56,461 bases of DNA from Bryobacterales bacterium (lineage in GTDB: Bacteria > Acidobacteriota > Terriglobia > Bryobacterales > Bryobacteraceae). The stretch covers positions 1 through 56,461 of the forward strand of contig JADZCI010000053.1 of NCBI GenBank assembly GCA_020851655.1, given 5' to 3'. Below the pieces are notes generated by a model. It ran no database searches. It was not told the origin of the DNA and saw only the letters and a list, made by a program, of their open reading frames with translations. The translations under genes and the position numbers were made by a program. Shown one piece after another: positions 9,791-17,877 of the stretch (position 1 is the stretch's first letter; each line of letters begins with the position of its first letter).

Positions 9791-11194
9791 ATGAACAAGT
9801 TTTTTGAAGCGCTGGCCAACATATTCCGGGTTCCGGACCTGCGGAACCGGGTGTTGTTCACGCTGGGACTTCTGGCTGTCTACCGCCTTGGAATCGCGGT
9901 TCCGATTCCCGGCGTCGACGCGCTGAAATTCGAAGAGTTCATGCAGCGGAACCAGGGCAGCTTTTTCGGCTTCCTGGACCTGTTCTCCGGCGGAATGTTC
10001 CGCCGGCTGACGGTTTTTGCGCTGGGCATCATGCCGTACATCACGGCATCCATCGTCCTGCAGTTGCTGACGATCGTCATCCCCACTCTCGAAAAGCTCC
10101 AGAAAGAGGGTGAACTGGGGCGGCGCAAGATTACGCAGTGGACGCGCTACCTGACCGTTGGTCTCGCCATAATGCAGTCGTTCTTTATCGCGATTTCTCT
10201 GCAGCAGGGCGGCAACATTGTGATCAGTCCCGGCGTCGGATTCGTGCTCATGACCATATTGAGCCTGACCACCGGTACGGCTTTCATCATGTGGCTGGGC
10301 GAGCAAATCACCGAGCGCGGAATCGGCAACGGCATGTCGCTGATCATCTTTGCCGGAATCGTGGCCGGACTGCCGCAAGCGATCTTCCAGATTTACCAGA
10401 ACACGTTCGTGTTGAACACCTGGCATCCGCTGCAGTTGATCATCATTCTGATCGTCATGGTGCTGGTGGTGGCCTTCATCGTGCTTGTGGAGCGCGGCGA
10501 GCGCCGGATCCCGGTGCAGTACGCCAAGCGTGTTGTGGGGCGGCGAATGATGGGCGGCCAGCAGACGCACCTTCCATTGAAGGTCAACGCCGGCGGCGTG
10601 ATTCCCGTGATTTTCGCCTCGTCGCTGCTGGCCTTTCCGCTGACCCTGTTGAACTGGGGTCCGGTGGCGAATAACAAATGGCTTTCAGGGCTGCTGTCTT
10701 CCATCCGGTCGGGTGAACCGCTGTACATCGCGTTGTTTGTGGCGGGGATTATTTTCTTCTGCTTCTTCTACGTCTCGATCATCTTCAATCCGAACGAGGC
10801 AGCCGACAACATGCGCAAGTTCGGCGGGTTCGTTCCGGGGATCCGTCCGGGAAAGAACACGGCCGACTACATGAACAAGATCCTGACCAAGATCACCGTC
10901 GTCGGCGGCTTATACCTGGCGCTCCTGTCGTTGATCCCGGAGTTGATGATCGGCGGAATTCACCTGCAGCACCTGCCGCCTCCGGGGTTGGGCAATTGGA
11001 TTGACGCCAATTTCCCCCGCTGGCTGCTGGATGGACTCGGCGTGAACTTTGTATTTGGCGGAACGTCGCTGCTCATTGTTGTGGGCGTCGCCATGGACAC
11101 GGTGAATCAGATTGAGGCGCAACTGATCATGCGCCATTACGAAGGGTTTACTCCGCGCTCCGGCCGGATTCGCGGCCGCCGAAGCTCGGTCTGA
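9791..11194 (+). CDS. secY: Preprotein translocase subunit SecY
   Basis: SecY forms the protein-conducting channel of the inner membrane. The 467-residue protein has about ten hydrophobic segments; signatures are RLGIAVPIPGVD in helix 1, LGIMPYITASIVLQLLT, ERGERRIPVQYAKRV and LKVNAGGVIPVIFASSLL. It is some 25 residues longer than many SecYs because of an extended loop (about residues 393-420) before FGGTSLLIVVGVAMDTVNQ. It sits inside the spc cluster between rplO and adk. Confidence 0.98.
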   Translation: MNKFFEALANIFRVPDLRNRVLFTLGLLAVYRLGIAVPIPGVDALKFEEFMQRNQGSFFGFLDLFSGGMFRRLTVFALGIMPYITASIVLQLLTIVIPTLEKLQKEGELGRRKITQWTRYLTVGLAIMQSFFIAISLQQGGNIVISPGVGFVLMTILSLTTGTAFIMWLGEQITERGIGNGMSLIIFAGIVAGLPQAIFQIYQNTFVLNTWHPLQLIIILIVMVLVVAFIVLVERGERRIPVQYAKRVVGRRMMGGQQTHLPLKVNAGGVIPVIFASSLLAFPLTLLNWGPVANNKWLSGLLSSIRSGEPLYIALFVAGIIFFCFFYVSIIFNPNEAADNMRKFGGFVPGIRPGKNTADYMNKILTKITVVGGLYLALLSLIPELMIGGIHLQHLPPPGLGNWIDANFPRWLLDGLGVNFVFGGTSLLIVVGVAMDTVNQIEAQLIMRHYEGFTPRSGRIRGRRSSV

Positions 11195-11233
11195 CCATAA
11201 AGGAGATGCGCCGGACGCGCGAGCCGGAGAAGG

Positions 11234-11941
11234 GTGAACGTGTCAAGGGCGGGTGAAGCAAACGGACGGATGAACGGCAATTCAGGTCCGCCTACGGCTC
11301 TGATTTTGTTCGGCCCCCCTGGTTCGGGAAAAGGAACGCAGGCGAAACTGCTAAAGGATTCGCTGGGGTTTCCTCATATCTCCACTGGGGATATGTTGCG
11401 GGCCAAGATCGCCAGCGACGATCCGCTCGGCTGGCGGGTGAAAGGTTTGATGCAGGCCGGCAAGCTGGTTCCCGATGAAGTGGTGAATCAGTTGGTGACG
11501 CAACGAGTCCAGGATCCGGACTGCGAGCACGGTTTTATTTTGGATGGCTACCCGAGAACGATCGCCCAGGCCAGGGTGATGCAGCCGTGGCTGAGGGGGT
11601 TGGGTTACGACCAGGTGGTGATTCACCTCAAAGTGGATTACATTAGTATTATCACCCGGTTAACCGCCCGGCGCGTGTGTCCGAGCTGTGGAACCATCTA
11701 CAGCGTCACATCGAGCCCGCCCAAGGTGGCTGACCACTGTGATTACGACGGCAGCCGGTTGCTTGTGCGTGAAGATGACAGGGAGTCTGTGGTTCGCGCC
11801 CGGCTGGAGAGTTACGACCGGCAGACGAAGCCTCTGTTGGATTACTTCGCCGCTTCGGGATTTCCGTTCCACGAGGTGGAGGCGACGAGCGCCCGGCCGC
11901 AGGAAGTGTTGTCGATGATTCGCGGTTTTGTAGAGCGGTAA
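11234..11941 (+). CDS. adk: Adenylate kinase
   Basis: It interconverts ATP + AMP and 2 ADP. The P-loop FGPPGSGKGTQAKLL is followed by HISTGDMLRAKI (AMP site) and FILDGYPRTIAQA. The LID is the long, metal-binding kind: CPSC-GTIY-SVTSSPPK-ADHCDYDG. The start is uncertain: GTG at 11234 or 11240 follows GGAGAAGGG, while the ATG at 11270 lies closer to the conserved core. The stop overlaps map by one base, and secY-adk-map is a standard order. Confidence 0.95.
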   Translation: MNVSRAGEANGRMNGNSGPPTALILFGPPGSGKGTQAKLLKDSLGFPHISTGDMLRAKIASDDPLGWRVKGLMQAGKLVPDEVVNQLVTQRVQDPDCEHGFILDGYPRTIAQARVMQPWLRGLGYDQVVIHLKVDYISIITRLTARRVCPSCGTIYSVTSSPPKVADHCDYDGSRLLVREDDRESVVRARLESYDRQTKPLLDYFAASGFPFHEVEATSARPQEVLSMIRGFVER

Positions 11942-12711
11942 TGATCATTCGAAAGAGTCCGGCCGAGCTGGAAAAGATGCGTAAAGCCGGACTGTTGGTG
12001 TTTCAGATCCTGAATACGCTGAAGGGCATGGTGAAAGAGGGCGTCACCACGTGGGATCTGGAAGTGACGGCGGAGAAGATGATGAAGGATGCGGGCGCGC
12101 GCCCCGCCTTCAAGGGATACTATACGCCGGCGGCGGGCACGAGGTTTCCCTACTGCCTGTGCACATCGGTCAACGACGTGGTTGTGCACGGCATGCCGTC
12201 GGCCAAGCAGGTGTTGAAGCCCGGCGACATCGTCTCGATCGATACCGGCGTGCAGTTGAGCGGGTATTACGGTGATTCGGCGGTGACGGTGCCTGTCGGC
12301 GAAGTCAACGAGCAGGTCCGGAAACTGCTGAAGATCACCGAGGAATCGCTGGAGATGGCGATTGAGCAGGTGCGGGCGGGAAACCGGCTGTTCGATATCA
12401 GCGGCACGGTGGAGCGGCACGTCAAGGAGAATGGGTTTTCGATTGTGCGTGAGTTTGTAGGCCACGGGATCGGCGCGAGCATGCATGAAGAGCCGCAGGT
12501 TCCGAACTATATCGACCGGCGCAACGAGAATCCGAGGTTGAAAGAGGGCATGGTCCTAGCCATCGAGCCGATGGTGAACGCGGGCCGGTCCGAAACCAAA
12601 GTTTTGGGTGACCGCTGGACGGCGGTGACCAAGGATGGGTCGTATGCGGCTCATTTTGAGCATTGCGTGGCCGTGACATCGAACGGTCCGTGGGTGTTGA
12701 CCCGGCCGTGA
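11941..12711 (+). CDS. map: Type I methionine aminopeptidase
   Basis: It removes the N-terminal methionine from new proteins. The 256-residue pita-bread fold shows the metal ligands in order: DIVSIDTGVQLSGYYGDSAVT (two Asp), GHGIGASMHEEP (His), LAIEPMVNAG (Glu) and AAHFEHCVAVT (Glu). There is no N-terminal zinc-finger extension. The start shares a base with the adk stop (TAATG), and the TGA overlaps the GTG of infA. Confidence 0.97.
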   Translation: MIIRKSPAELEKMRKAGLLVFQILNTLKGMVKEGVTTWDLEVTAEKMMKDAGARPAFKGYYTPAAGTRFPYCLCTSVNDVVVHGMPSAKQVLKPGDIVSIDTGVQLSGYYGDSAVTVPVGEVNEQVRKLLKITEESLEMAIEQVRAGNRLFDISGTVERHVKENGFSIVREFVGHGIGASMHEEPQVPNYIDRRNENPRLKEGMVLAIEPMVNAGRSETKVLGDRWTAVTKDGSYAAHFEHCVAVTSNGPWVLTRP

Positions 12712-12941
12712 AGGAAGAACCGGTGAGCGGCGCCGGAGCGGTGGAAGCCACGGTGGTTGAGATTCTGCCGGCGGCCACCTACCGGGTGGAGCTGGCAAAC
12801 CGGGAGCAGGTGACCGCGCATCTGACCCGGCCGACGGAAGCGAATTTTGTGCGCCTCAGGGTGAGGGACCATGTGCTGGTCAAGCGATCGGCGGCGGACC
12901 CGGCCCGGGGGCGCATCGTGAAGGTTTTGGAGAAACCCTAG
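12708..12941 (+). CDS. infA: Translation initiation factor IF-1 (divergent)
   Basis: A 77-residue OB-fold protein read from a GTG that overlaps the map stop (GTGA); an alternative GTG lies at 12723. The pattern ATVVEILPAATYRVELAN, then QVTAHL and ARGRIV aligns without gaps to IF-1. The normally conserved SGKMRxxxIRI loop, which contacts 16S helix 44, is replaced by TRPTEANFVRLRV. Position between map and rpmJ supports infA. A second, canonical infA elsewhere in the genome would make this a specialised paralogue. Confidence 0.85.
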   Translation: MKEEPVSGAGAVEATVVEILPAATYRVELANREQVTAHLTRPTEANFVRLRVRDHVLVKRSAADPARGRIVKVLEKP

Positions 12942-12950
12942 ACGGGACAG

Positions 12951-12968
12951 GCGCGCCGCGCGGCGCGC
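12951..12968 (+). other. Perfect 18-bp palindrome before rpmJ
   Basis: The sequence gcgcgccgcgcggcgcgc is its own reverse complement and lies 9 bases after the infA stop and 33 bases before the rpmJ ATG. There is no U-tract, so it is not a classical terminator. In RNA it could fold with a short CGCG loop and modulate rpmJ expression, but a chance GC palindrome is possible. Confidence 0.5.
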
Positions 12969-13001
12969 GCCCCGGCCGGGAGGGAAAAGAGAGACGTCGA
13001 A

Positions 13002-13115
13002 ATGAAAGTCAGAGCGTCGGTCAAGAAGATGTGTGACAAGTGCAAGATCATCCACCGCAACGGCGTGGTGCGCGTGATTTGCACCAATCCGAAGCACAAG
13101 CAGAGGCAGGGGTAG
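13002..13115 (+). CDS. rpmJ: 50S ribosomal protein L36
   Basis: A 37-residue gene. The translation starts [17 protein letters not shown] and ends [13 protein letters not shown], with the C-x2-C ... C ... H zinc-ribbon pattern of L36. It lies between infA and rpsM, its universal position. The ATG follows GGGAGGGAAAAGAGAG. Confidence 0.97.
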   Translation: MKVRASVKKMCDKCKIIHRNGVVRVICTNPKHKQRQG

Positions 13116-13125
13116 GAGACAGAGA

Positions 13126-13509
13126 ATGGCGCGTATAGCAGGTGTGGATCTGCCGGCCCGGAAGCGTAGCGAAATCGGGCTGACATACATTTACGGGATT
13201 GGCCGGACGCGTGCGAAGTCGATTTTGCACCGCGCCGGGATCGACTTCAACAAGAAGGTCGCCGACCTGACGGAAGAGGAAGTCAATCACATCCGCCAGA
13301 TCCTGGAAGAGGAAGGCGCGGTCGAAGGCGACCTCCGCAAGGAAGCGTCGATGAACATCAAGCGCCTGATCGAAATGGGCGCGTATCGCGGATTGCGGCA
13401 TCGCCGCAGCCTGCCGGTCCGCGGACAGCGGACCCATACCAATGCGCGCACCCGGAAGGGTCCGCGACGCGGCACCGTGGCCAACAAGAAGAAGGCCGGG
13501 CTCAAGTAA
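13126..13509 (+). CDS. rpsM: 30S ribosomal protein S13
   Basis: This 127-residue head protein bridges the two subunits. It reads [34 protein letters not shown] and the C-terminal [20 protein letters not shown], all S13 signatures. It is the first gene of the alpha cluster here (rpsM-rpsK-rpsD-rpoA-rplQ). Confidence 0.98.
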   Translation: MARIAGVDLPARKRSEIGLTYIYGIGRTRAKSILHRAGIDFNKKVADLTEEEVNHIRQILEEEGAVEGDLRKEASMNIKRLIEMGAYRGLRHRRSLPVRGQRTHTNARTRKGPRRGTVANKKKAGLK

Positions 13510-13522
13510 GGATAAAGGATTC

Positions 13523-13930
13523 ATGGCTAAGGCACCCGCAAAAAGCTCCAAGAAGAAGTCTTTCAAGAAGAAAGAAAAGAAGAATGTCCCCATCGGCTTG
13601 TGCCACATCCAGGCCACGTTCAACAACACGATTGTGACGTTCACCGATCCGGTGGGCAATACGCTGGCCTGGTCAAGTTCCGGGTCCCTGGGCTTCCGGG
13701 GTTCGCGCAAAGGCACGCCTTTCGCCGCCCAGCAGGCGGCCTTGACCGCGGCCAACAAGGCCAAGGATAGCGGCTTGCGGACGGTTTCGGTCCGTGTGAG
13801 CGGACCGGGTTCGGGCCGCGAATCGGCCATGCGCGCGCTCTCGACGGCCGGCATCGAGGTGAAGGACATCAAGGACACGACCCCGATTCCGCACAACGGC
13901 TGCCGTCCGCCCAAGAAGCGGCGCGTTTGA
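13523..13930 (+). CDS. rpsK: 30S ribosomal protein S11
   Basis: This 135-residue platform protein contacts mRNA near the E site. The core reads [33 protein letters not shown] and [18 protein letters not shown], which are S11 signatures. The N-terminus is lysine-rich ([14 protein letters not shown]), as in many S11 proteins. The frame opens earlier (13442) inside rpsM, but the ATG at 13523 follows AAGGATAAAGG. Confidence 0.97.
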   Translation: MAKAPAKSSKKKSFKKKEKKNVPIGLCHIQATFNNTIVTFTDPVGNTLAWSSSGSLGFRGSRKGTPFAAQQAALTAANKAKDSGLRTVSVRVSGPGSGRESAMRALSTAGIEVKDIKDTTPIPHNGCRPPKKRRV

Positions 13931-13944
13931 TTTCTGGTTTTTCG

Positions 13945-13970
13945 GCCGCACCCATAGAAGGTTGTGCGGC
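13945..13970 (+). promoter_or_regulatory. Hairpin in the rpsD leader
   Basis: GCCGCAC at 13945-13951 pairs with GTGCGGC at 13964-13970 across a 12-base loop. It lies in the 125-base gap between rpsK and rpsD, the longest gap in the ribosomal cluster. No U-tract follows, so it is not an obvious terminator. S4 autoregulates through leaders in E. coli and Bacillus; this could be a leader of that sort, but the structure itself is not one I recognise. Confidence 0.4.
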
Positions 13971-14055
13971 TTGGCAAGTCAATCAACGAAGCGGGATGAA
14001 GGCTCCTGCGGGGCTGTAAACCGCACCTCATTCAATAGACCGAGAAGGAGGTCCA

Positions 14056-14688
14056 TTGGCTCGATACAAAGGTCCTGTTTGCCGGCTGTGCCGGCGAGAG
14101 GGCATGAAACTCTTCCTGAAAGGGGAGCGCTGCTACTCCGACAAGTGCGCCATCGAGAAGCGCAACTTCCCGCCCGGCCAACATGGCAAGGCCCGCAAGC
14201 CCAAGATTGTTGGCTACGGGCTGCAGTTGCGGGAGAAGCAGAAGGCGAAGCGGTATTACGGTCTGGGCGAAGTCCAGTTCCGGAACTCGTTTGAAAAAGC
14301 GGCGCGCATGAAAGGCGTGACGGGCGAAAACCTGCTCGGCATGCTGGAGCGGCGTCTGGACAACATCGTTCACAAGATCGGTTTCGGAACAAGCCGTTCC
14401 ATGGCCCGCCAACTGGTGCGTCACGGCCACGTTCAGGTGAACGGCAAGAAGGTGGACATTCCGTCCTACCTGGTCCGCCCGAATGACGTGGTGGAAATTC
14501 GAGAAAAGAGCCGGGACAATGCCGCGATCATGGCGGCGCGGGACGCTACGGCGCATTTCCCGTCGCCCAACTGGCTTGAAGTGGACCGCGAAGGTCTCAA
14601 GGCCAAGGTTCTTGCTTCGCCCAAGCGCGAAGAACTGGTCCAAATCAAGCTGGACGAGCAGTTGATCGTCGAATTGTATTCGAAGTAG
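14056..14688 (+). CDS. rpsD: 30S ribosomal protein S4
   Basis: This 210-residue assembly initiator sits at the mRNA entry. It starts at TTG (14056) behind a strong AAGGAGGT site at 14045-14052, giving [16 protein letters not shown]. The N-terminal domain has the four-cysteine zinc pattern CRLC...C...C and the conserved NFPPGQHG. The S4 RNA-binding domain is [16 protein letters not shown]...[17 protein letters not shown], near residues 97-140. Confidence 0.98.
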   Translation: MARYKGPVCRLCRREGMKLFLKGERCYSDKCAIEKRNFPPGQHGKARKPKIVGYGLQLREKQKAKRYYGLGEVQFRNSFEKAARMKGVTGENLLGMLERRLDNIVHKIGFGTSRSMARQLVRHGHVQVNGKKVDIPSYLVRPNDVVEIREKSRDNAAIMAARDATAHFPSPNWLEVDREGLKAKVLASPKREELVQIKLDEQLIVELYSK

Positions 14689-14704
14689 GTGGAAGGAGCG
14701 AACG

Positions 14705-15739
14705 ATGTTCAAAGGATTCCAAAAACCCAAGCGTGTCGTTCCGCAGGCGGAATCGCTTACGGAGCGGTACGGCCTGTTCACCGCGCAGCCGTTCGAGCGT
14801 GGCTTCGGCACAACCATCGGCAACGCTCTGCGCCGCATTCTGCTGAGCTCAATCGAAGGCGCGGCCATTACGGCCGTCCGGATTGAAGGAGTTCCGCACG
14901 AATTCAGCCCGATCCCGGGCGTGGTGGAAGACGCAACCGACATCATCCTGAACCTGAAGCAGGTTCCGTTCAAGATGTCCGGCGAAGGTTCACGCACGGT
15001 CCGGCTGAGAGCCGACCAGCCAGGCGAAGTTCTGTCCGGAATGATCGAAACCGGCGCCGACGTCGAAGTCCTGGACCGCAACCTTCATATCGCGCATGTC
15101 TCGGAAGGCGGCAAGCTGGATATCGAAATGCGGTTGAAGATGGGCCGCGGCTATATCAGCCGTGACCGCAACTTCGACGAAGACCTGGCGCTGGGATATA
15201 TTCCGATCGATTCGGTTCACTCCCCGGTCCGCAAGGTCAAATACACGGTGGAGGCCGCGCGGCTGGGACAGATGACCGATTACGACAAGCTGATCCTGGA
15301 AGTGTGGACCAACGGCGCGATCCTGCCGCAGGATGCGGTCGGCATGGCCGCCAAGCTTCTTAAGGACCACATGACGATCTTCATCAACTTCGAAGAAATC
15401 GCCGAGACGGCGCCCGAGGAGATGGTGGAGCGCGCGCCCAGCGCGGTCAACGAAGTCCTGAACAAGTCCGTCGAAGAGCTGGAGTTGAGCGTCCGTTCCT
15501 ACAACTGCCTGAAGAACGCCAACATCCAGACCATCGGCGACCTCGTGCAGAAGACCGAATCGGAAATGCTGCGCACCAAGAACTTCGGGCGGAAATCGCT
15601 CAACGAGATCCGCGAGATTCTCTCCGGCATGGGCCTGTCGTTTGGCATGAAGATCGATGCGCAAGGCAGGGTTGTGGGTCCGGCCAGCCCTTCGAGCGAA
15701 GCCGAAGGCCAGTACCAGCCGCAGGAAATCGAGGAATAA
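14705..15739 (+). CDS. rpoA: RNA polymerase subunit alpha
   Basis: This 344-residue protein has an N-terminal dimerisation/assembly domain (about 1-235, with [20 protein letters not shown]) and a C-terminal DNA-binding domain (about 255-320, with [20 protein letters not shown] and [15 protein letters not shown]). The C-terminal domain contacts UP elements and activators. A GGTGGAAGGAGCG site precedes the ATG. The last 20 residues are a variable polar tail. Confidence 0.98.
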   Translation: MFKGFQKPKRVVPQAESLTERYGLFTAQPFERGFGTTIGNALRRILLSSIEGAAITAVRIEGVPHEFSPIPGVVEDATDIILNLKQVPFKMSGEGSRTVRLRADQPGEVLSGMIETGADVEVLDRNLHIAHVSEGGKLDIEMRLKMGRGYISRDRNFDEDLALGYIPIDSVHSPVRKVKYTVEAARLGQMTDYDKLILEVWTNGAILPQDAVGMAAKLLKDHMTIFINFEEIAETAPEEMVERAPSAVNEVLNKSVEELELSVRSYNCLKNANIQTIGDLVQKTESEMLRTKNFGRKSLNEIREILSGMGLSFGMKIDAQGRVVGPASPSSEAEGQYQPQEIEE

Positions 15740-15751
15740 GGAGACGCCAGT

Positions 15752-16216
15752 ATGAGACACTTACGTTCCGGTTCAAAACTGAAACGCGACATGCCGGCGC
15801 GCCGCTCGCTCCTCCGCGGCCTGGTGACGAGCGTGATCGAGACCGAAGGGGAACGCATCATCACGACGGTTCCCAAGGCGAAGGCGGCCAAGCCGATCCT
15901 GGAGAAGATGATCACGCTGGGCAAAAAGGATACGCTGCATGCCCGGCGCCAAGCGGCTTCCTACCTGGAAACGCCAGCCGCCGTGAAGAAGCTCTTCGAC
16001 AAGATCGGACCGCGCTTTGCGCAGCGCAACGGCGGCTATGCGCAAATCATTCGCGTGGGCTTCCGCAAGGGTGACGGCGCCGAGCTGGCCATCCTGCAAT
16101 TGGTGGGCAGCCAGTTGATCAAGCGTGCCGAGGATCGCGCCAAGCGCCGCGAAGAACGGATGAAAGCCGTGCGCGAAGGCCGCGAGGAAGGCGGCAGCGA
16201 AGAGCAAGGCTCGTAG
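15752..16216 (+). CDS. rplQ: 50S ribosomal protein L17
   Basis: At 154 residues this tunnel-exit protein is longer than the 117-127 residues of many L17s. The core [41 protein letters not shown] and [20 protein letters not shown] is normal. The extra length is a charged C-terminal helix rich in Arg, Glu and Gly. It is the last gene of the supercluster and is followed by an intrinsic terminator. Confidence 0.97.
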   Translation: MRHLRSGSKLKRDMPARRSLLRGLVTSVIETEGERIITTVPKAKAAKPILEKMITLGKKDTLHARRQAASYLETPAAVKKLFDKIGPRFAQRNGGYAQIIRVGFRKGDGAELAILQLVGSQLIKRAEDRAKRREERMKAVREGREEGGSEEQGS

Positions 16217-16246
16217 TTTCGCGGCGAGCAACCCCGAAAGGACAAC

Positions 16247-16279
16247 AAGGACAGGCTTCGGCCTGTCCTTATTGTTTTT
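16247..16279 (+). terminator. Intrinsic terminator after rplQ
   Basis: A perfect 10-bp stem (aaggacaggc / gcctgtcctt, 16247-16256 and 16261-16270) closes a TTCG tetraloop and is followed by attgttttt. It lies 30 bases after the rplQ stop and marks the end of the ribosomal supercluster. Confidence 0.93.
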
Positions 16280-16342
16280 GTAGCCGAATTCGAATGAAAA
16301 CAAGGGGTTAGATAGTGCCAGGGGCCTCAGTGAATAAATATG

Positions 16343-16359
16343 AGTGAGTTTAACTCACT
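16343..16359 (+). promoter_or_regulatory. Operator-like palindrome upstream of hsp20
   Basis: The 8-bp arms agtgagtt and aactcact flank a single T, a perfect 17-base inverted repeat. It ends five bases before the -35 box of the hsp20 promoter. This is the position expected for an activator or a repressor site. It is not the CIRCE element and matches HspR-type sites only loosely; the regulator is unknown. Confidence 0.55.
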
Positions 16360-16364
16360 TGTCC

Positions 16365-16393
16365 TTGACATTACGATAGTCATTCCGTATACT
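16365..16393 (+). promoter_or_regulatory. Near-consensus housekeeping promoter for hsp20
   Basis: TTGACA (16365-16370) and TATACT (16388-16393) are separated by exactly 17 bases. Transcription would start near 16400, about 43 bases before the hsp20 ATG. It is the best sigma-70-like promoter I see in the window. Confidence 0.85.
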
Positions 16394-16442
16394 GAAATCG
16401 TAGATCGAACCGAAACGATTTCAAGGAGAGGTGAAAGAGACT

Positions 16443-16886
16443 ATGACACTCATTACGCGACGCAACTTCCCGGCTCTGGAGGATGTCCCAGCCACGTTCC
16501 GAACTCTTGAGGATACTTTTAATCGCTTCTTTAACGAAGCGCCCGCCTCCCGTCCGTGGACGCCGGCGGTGGATATTCAGGAGAACGAGAACGAACTGTT
16601 GCTGACCGCCGATGTGCCCGGCATTAGCCTCGAAAACATCGACATCAGCATTGAGGACGGCGCGCTGACTCTCAGTGGCGAGCGGAAGTTCGAGAATGAG
16701 GAAAACAAGGGCGGCTACCACCGGATTGAGCGCAGCTTTGGCGGGTTCAAGCGCGTCTTCACGCTGCCGGACTCGGTGGACGCCGAAAAGGTATCGGCTG
16801 CCTACAATGCCGGGGTGCTCAAGGTGACGCTGCCGAAGAAGGAAGCGGCCAAGCCGCGGACGATCAAAGTCAACGTCAACAAGTAA
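16443..16886 (+). CDS. Small heat-shock protein, Hsp20/alpha-crystallin family
   Basis: This 147-residue cytoplasmic chaperone binds unfolding proteins without ATP. The alpha-crystallin domain spans about residues 38-135: PAVDIQENENELLLTADVPG at its start, ISIEDGALTLSGERKFE, and the family signature AAYNAGVLKVTLPK near the end. The ATG at 16443 follows AAGGAGAGG at 16423-16431; an upstream GTG (16431) lies within that site. It is monocistronic, with its own promoter, palindrome and terminator, consistent with stress induction. Confidence 0.95.
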   Translation: MTLITRRNFPALEDVPATFRTLEDTFNRFFNEAPASRPWTPAVDIQENENELLLTADVPGISLENIDISIEDGALTLSGERKFENEENKGGYHRIERSFGGFKRVFTLPDSVDAEKVSAAYNAGVLKVTLPKKEAAKPRTIKVNVNK

Positions 16887-16923
16887 GCCGGCAGTCTTGC
16901 CTTGAAGCAGGGCTCTTCCGGGC

Positions 16924-16970
16924 GCGCGGTGTCCCGGCCTAAACCGGGACGCCGCGCTATTCTTTTTCTT
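16924..16970 (+). terminator. Intrinsic terminator after hsp20
   Basis: A 14-bp stem with one G-T wobble (16924-16937 with 16944-16957) and a 6-base loop is followed by tattctttttctt. It isolates hsp20 transcription from the cupin gene, whose ATG begins directly after the T-tract. Confidence 0.9.
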
Positions 16971-17327
16971 ATGCCTCTGCTCATTGCCTCGTCCACGCGC
17001 GTCGCCGCCGCGGGCAACAAACCCAAGCTGATTGATGAATACTTGGGCCGTGTGAATACGGGCCATGCCGAGTTGTCCGTTGCCAGGATGCACAGTCCGG
17101 AAGGCTGGCAGGAGCCTGGGCAAACACCCGAATTTGACGAACTGACGCTGGTTCTGCGGGGGATGGTTCGCGTGGAGCATCGCGATGGCGCCCTCGAGGT
17201 GGAGGCGGGGCAGGCGGTTCTGGCGCGAAAAGGCGAGTGGGTGCGCTACAGCACGCCGGATGGCGCCGATTATGTGGCCGTCTGTTGGCCCGCGTTTACG
17301 CTCGCCGGGGCGCACCGCGATGACTAG
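16971..17327 (+). CDS. Small cupin-domain protein
   Basis: A 118-residue single-domain cupin. The barrel covers most of the protein, with FDELTLVLRGMVRVEHRDG and a second motif GQAVLARKGEWVRYSTPDGADYVAVCWPAF. The first motif lacks the usual two-histidine G(X)5HXH ligand set (only Glu and one His are seen), so metal-dependent catalysis is uncertain. The frame runs upstream through the hsp20 terminator to 16902, so I chose the ATG at 16971. No recognisable ribosome-binding site precedes it, which suggests leaderless or weak translation. Substrate unknown. Confidence 0.75.
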   Translation: MPLLIASSTRVAAAGNKPKLIDEYLGRVNTGHAELSVARMHSPEGWQEPGQTPEFDELTLVLRGMVRVEHRDGALEVEAGQAVLARKGEWVRYSTPDGADYVAVCWPAFTLAGAHRDD

Positions 17328-17360
17328 AGGCGCCGGTTAACTTATGCGAAACTCTTGAAT

Positions 17361-17699
17361 GTGCTGGAGATCAGCGCTCAAACCGCAAAGCCTGGCGTGG
17401 GGGTCGTCACTCTCCTGGGCCGTTTCACCATCAATACGATCGGCGACCGGCTGGACGCCAGCATCCGTCAACTGCTGGACCAGGGCTGTAAGACGATCGT
17501 CATTGATCTGGCTGGAGTCACGCATCTCGATTCAACCGGGATTGGCAAGTTTATCCAGTACCTAAACCTGATCATGGGTGTTGGCGGAAGGCTCTCGATG
17601 GCGGGCGCGCAGCCCACGATCCGGGAATCGTTCCGGGTCACGCGTCTGGACACGGTTTTCCGTTTCTACGACTCAGTGGAAAAGGCGTTGGAGGCGTGA
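17361..17699 (+). CDS. STAS-domain anti-sigma factor antagonist
   Basis: About 112 residues, a single STAS domain. The phosphorylatable serine is in IDLAGVTHLDSTGIGKFIQ (the DSTG motif, about residue 55), as in SpoIIAA/RsbV. These proteins bind and release anti-sigma kinases in partner-switching cascades. Start is TTG at 17355 or GTG at 17361; neither has a strong ribosome-binding site. No partner kinase or phosphatase lies nearby, so the target is elsewhere. Confidence 0.85.
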   Translation: MLEISAQTAKPGVGVVTLLGRFTINTIGDRLDASIRQLLDQGCKTIVIDLAGVTHLDSTGIGKFIQYLNLIMGVGGRLSMAGAQPTIRESFRVTRLDTVFRFYDSVEKALEA

Positions 17700-17739
17700 G
17701 ATAGTCTTTGCCGGGGATGGTTCCAGTTCCTAAGTTGGA

Positions 17740-17769
17740 TTGACCTTGCCGGAATCCCTTGGATACACT
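17740..17769 (+). promoter_or_regulatory. Candidate promoter for metK
   Basis: TTGACC (17740-17745) and TACACT (17764-17769) are 18 bases apart, so transcription would start near 17776, about 100 bases before metK. The leader that follows shows no SAM riboswitch core I can recognise. Confidence 0.5.
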
Positions 17770-17877
17770 AAAAAGGAACTGGCCCGCCTTTACATCCCTT
17801 TTTCAGGGACCCTGCAAGAGCCCCGCACTGGAAGCTGACTCGTGCAGGGGGCAAACAAAGGCCACGGAGAATTGAAC

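Noticed and set aside
17700..17877. SAM riboswitch before metK
   Set aside because: The fragment ggaactggcccgcc recalls part of a SAM-I core, but the remaining conserved helices are not found.
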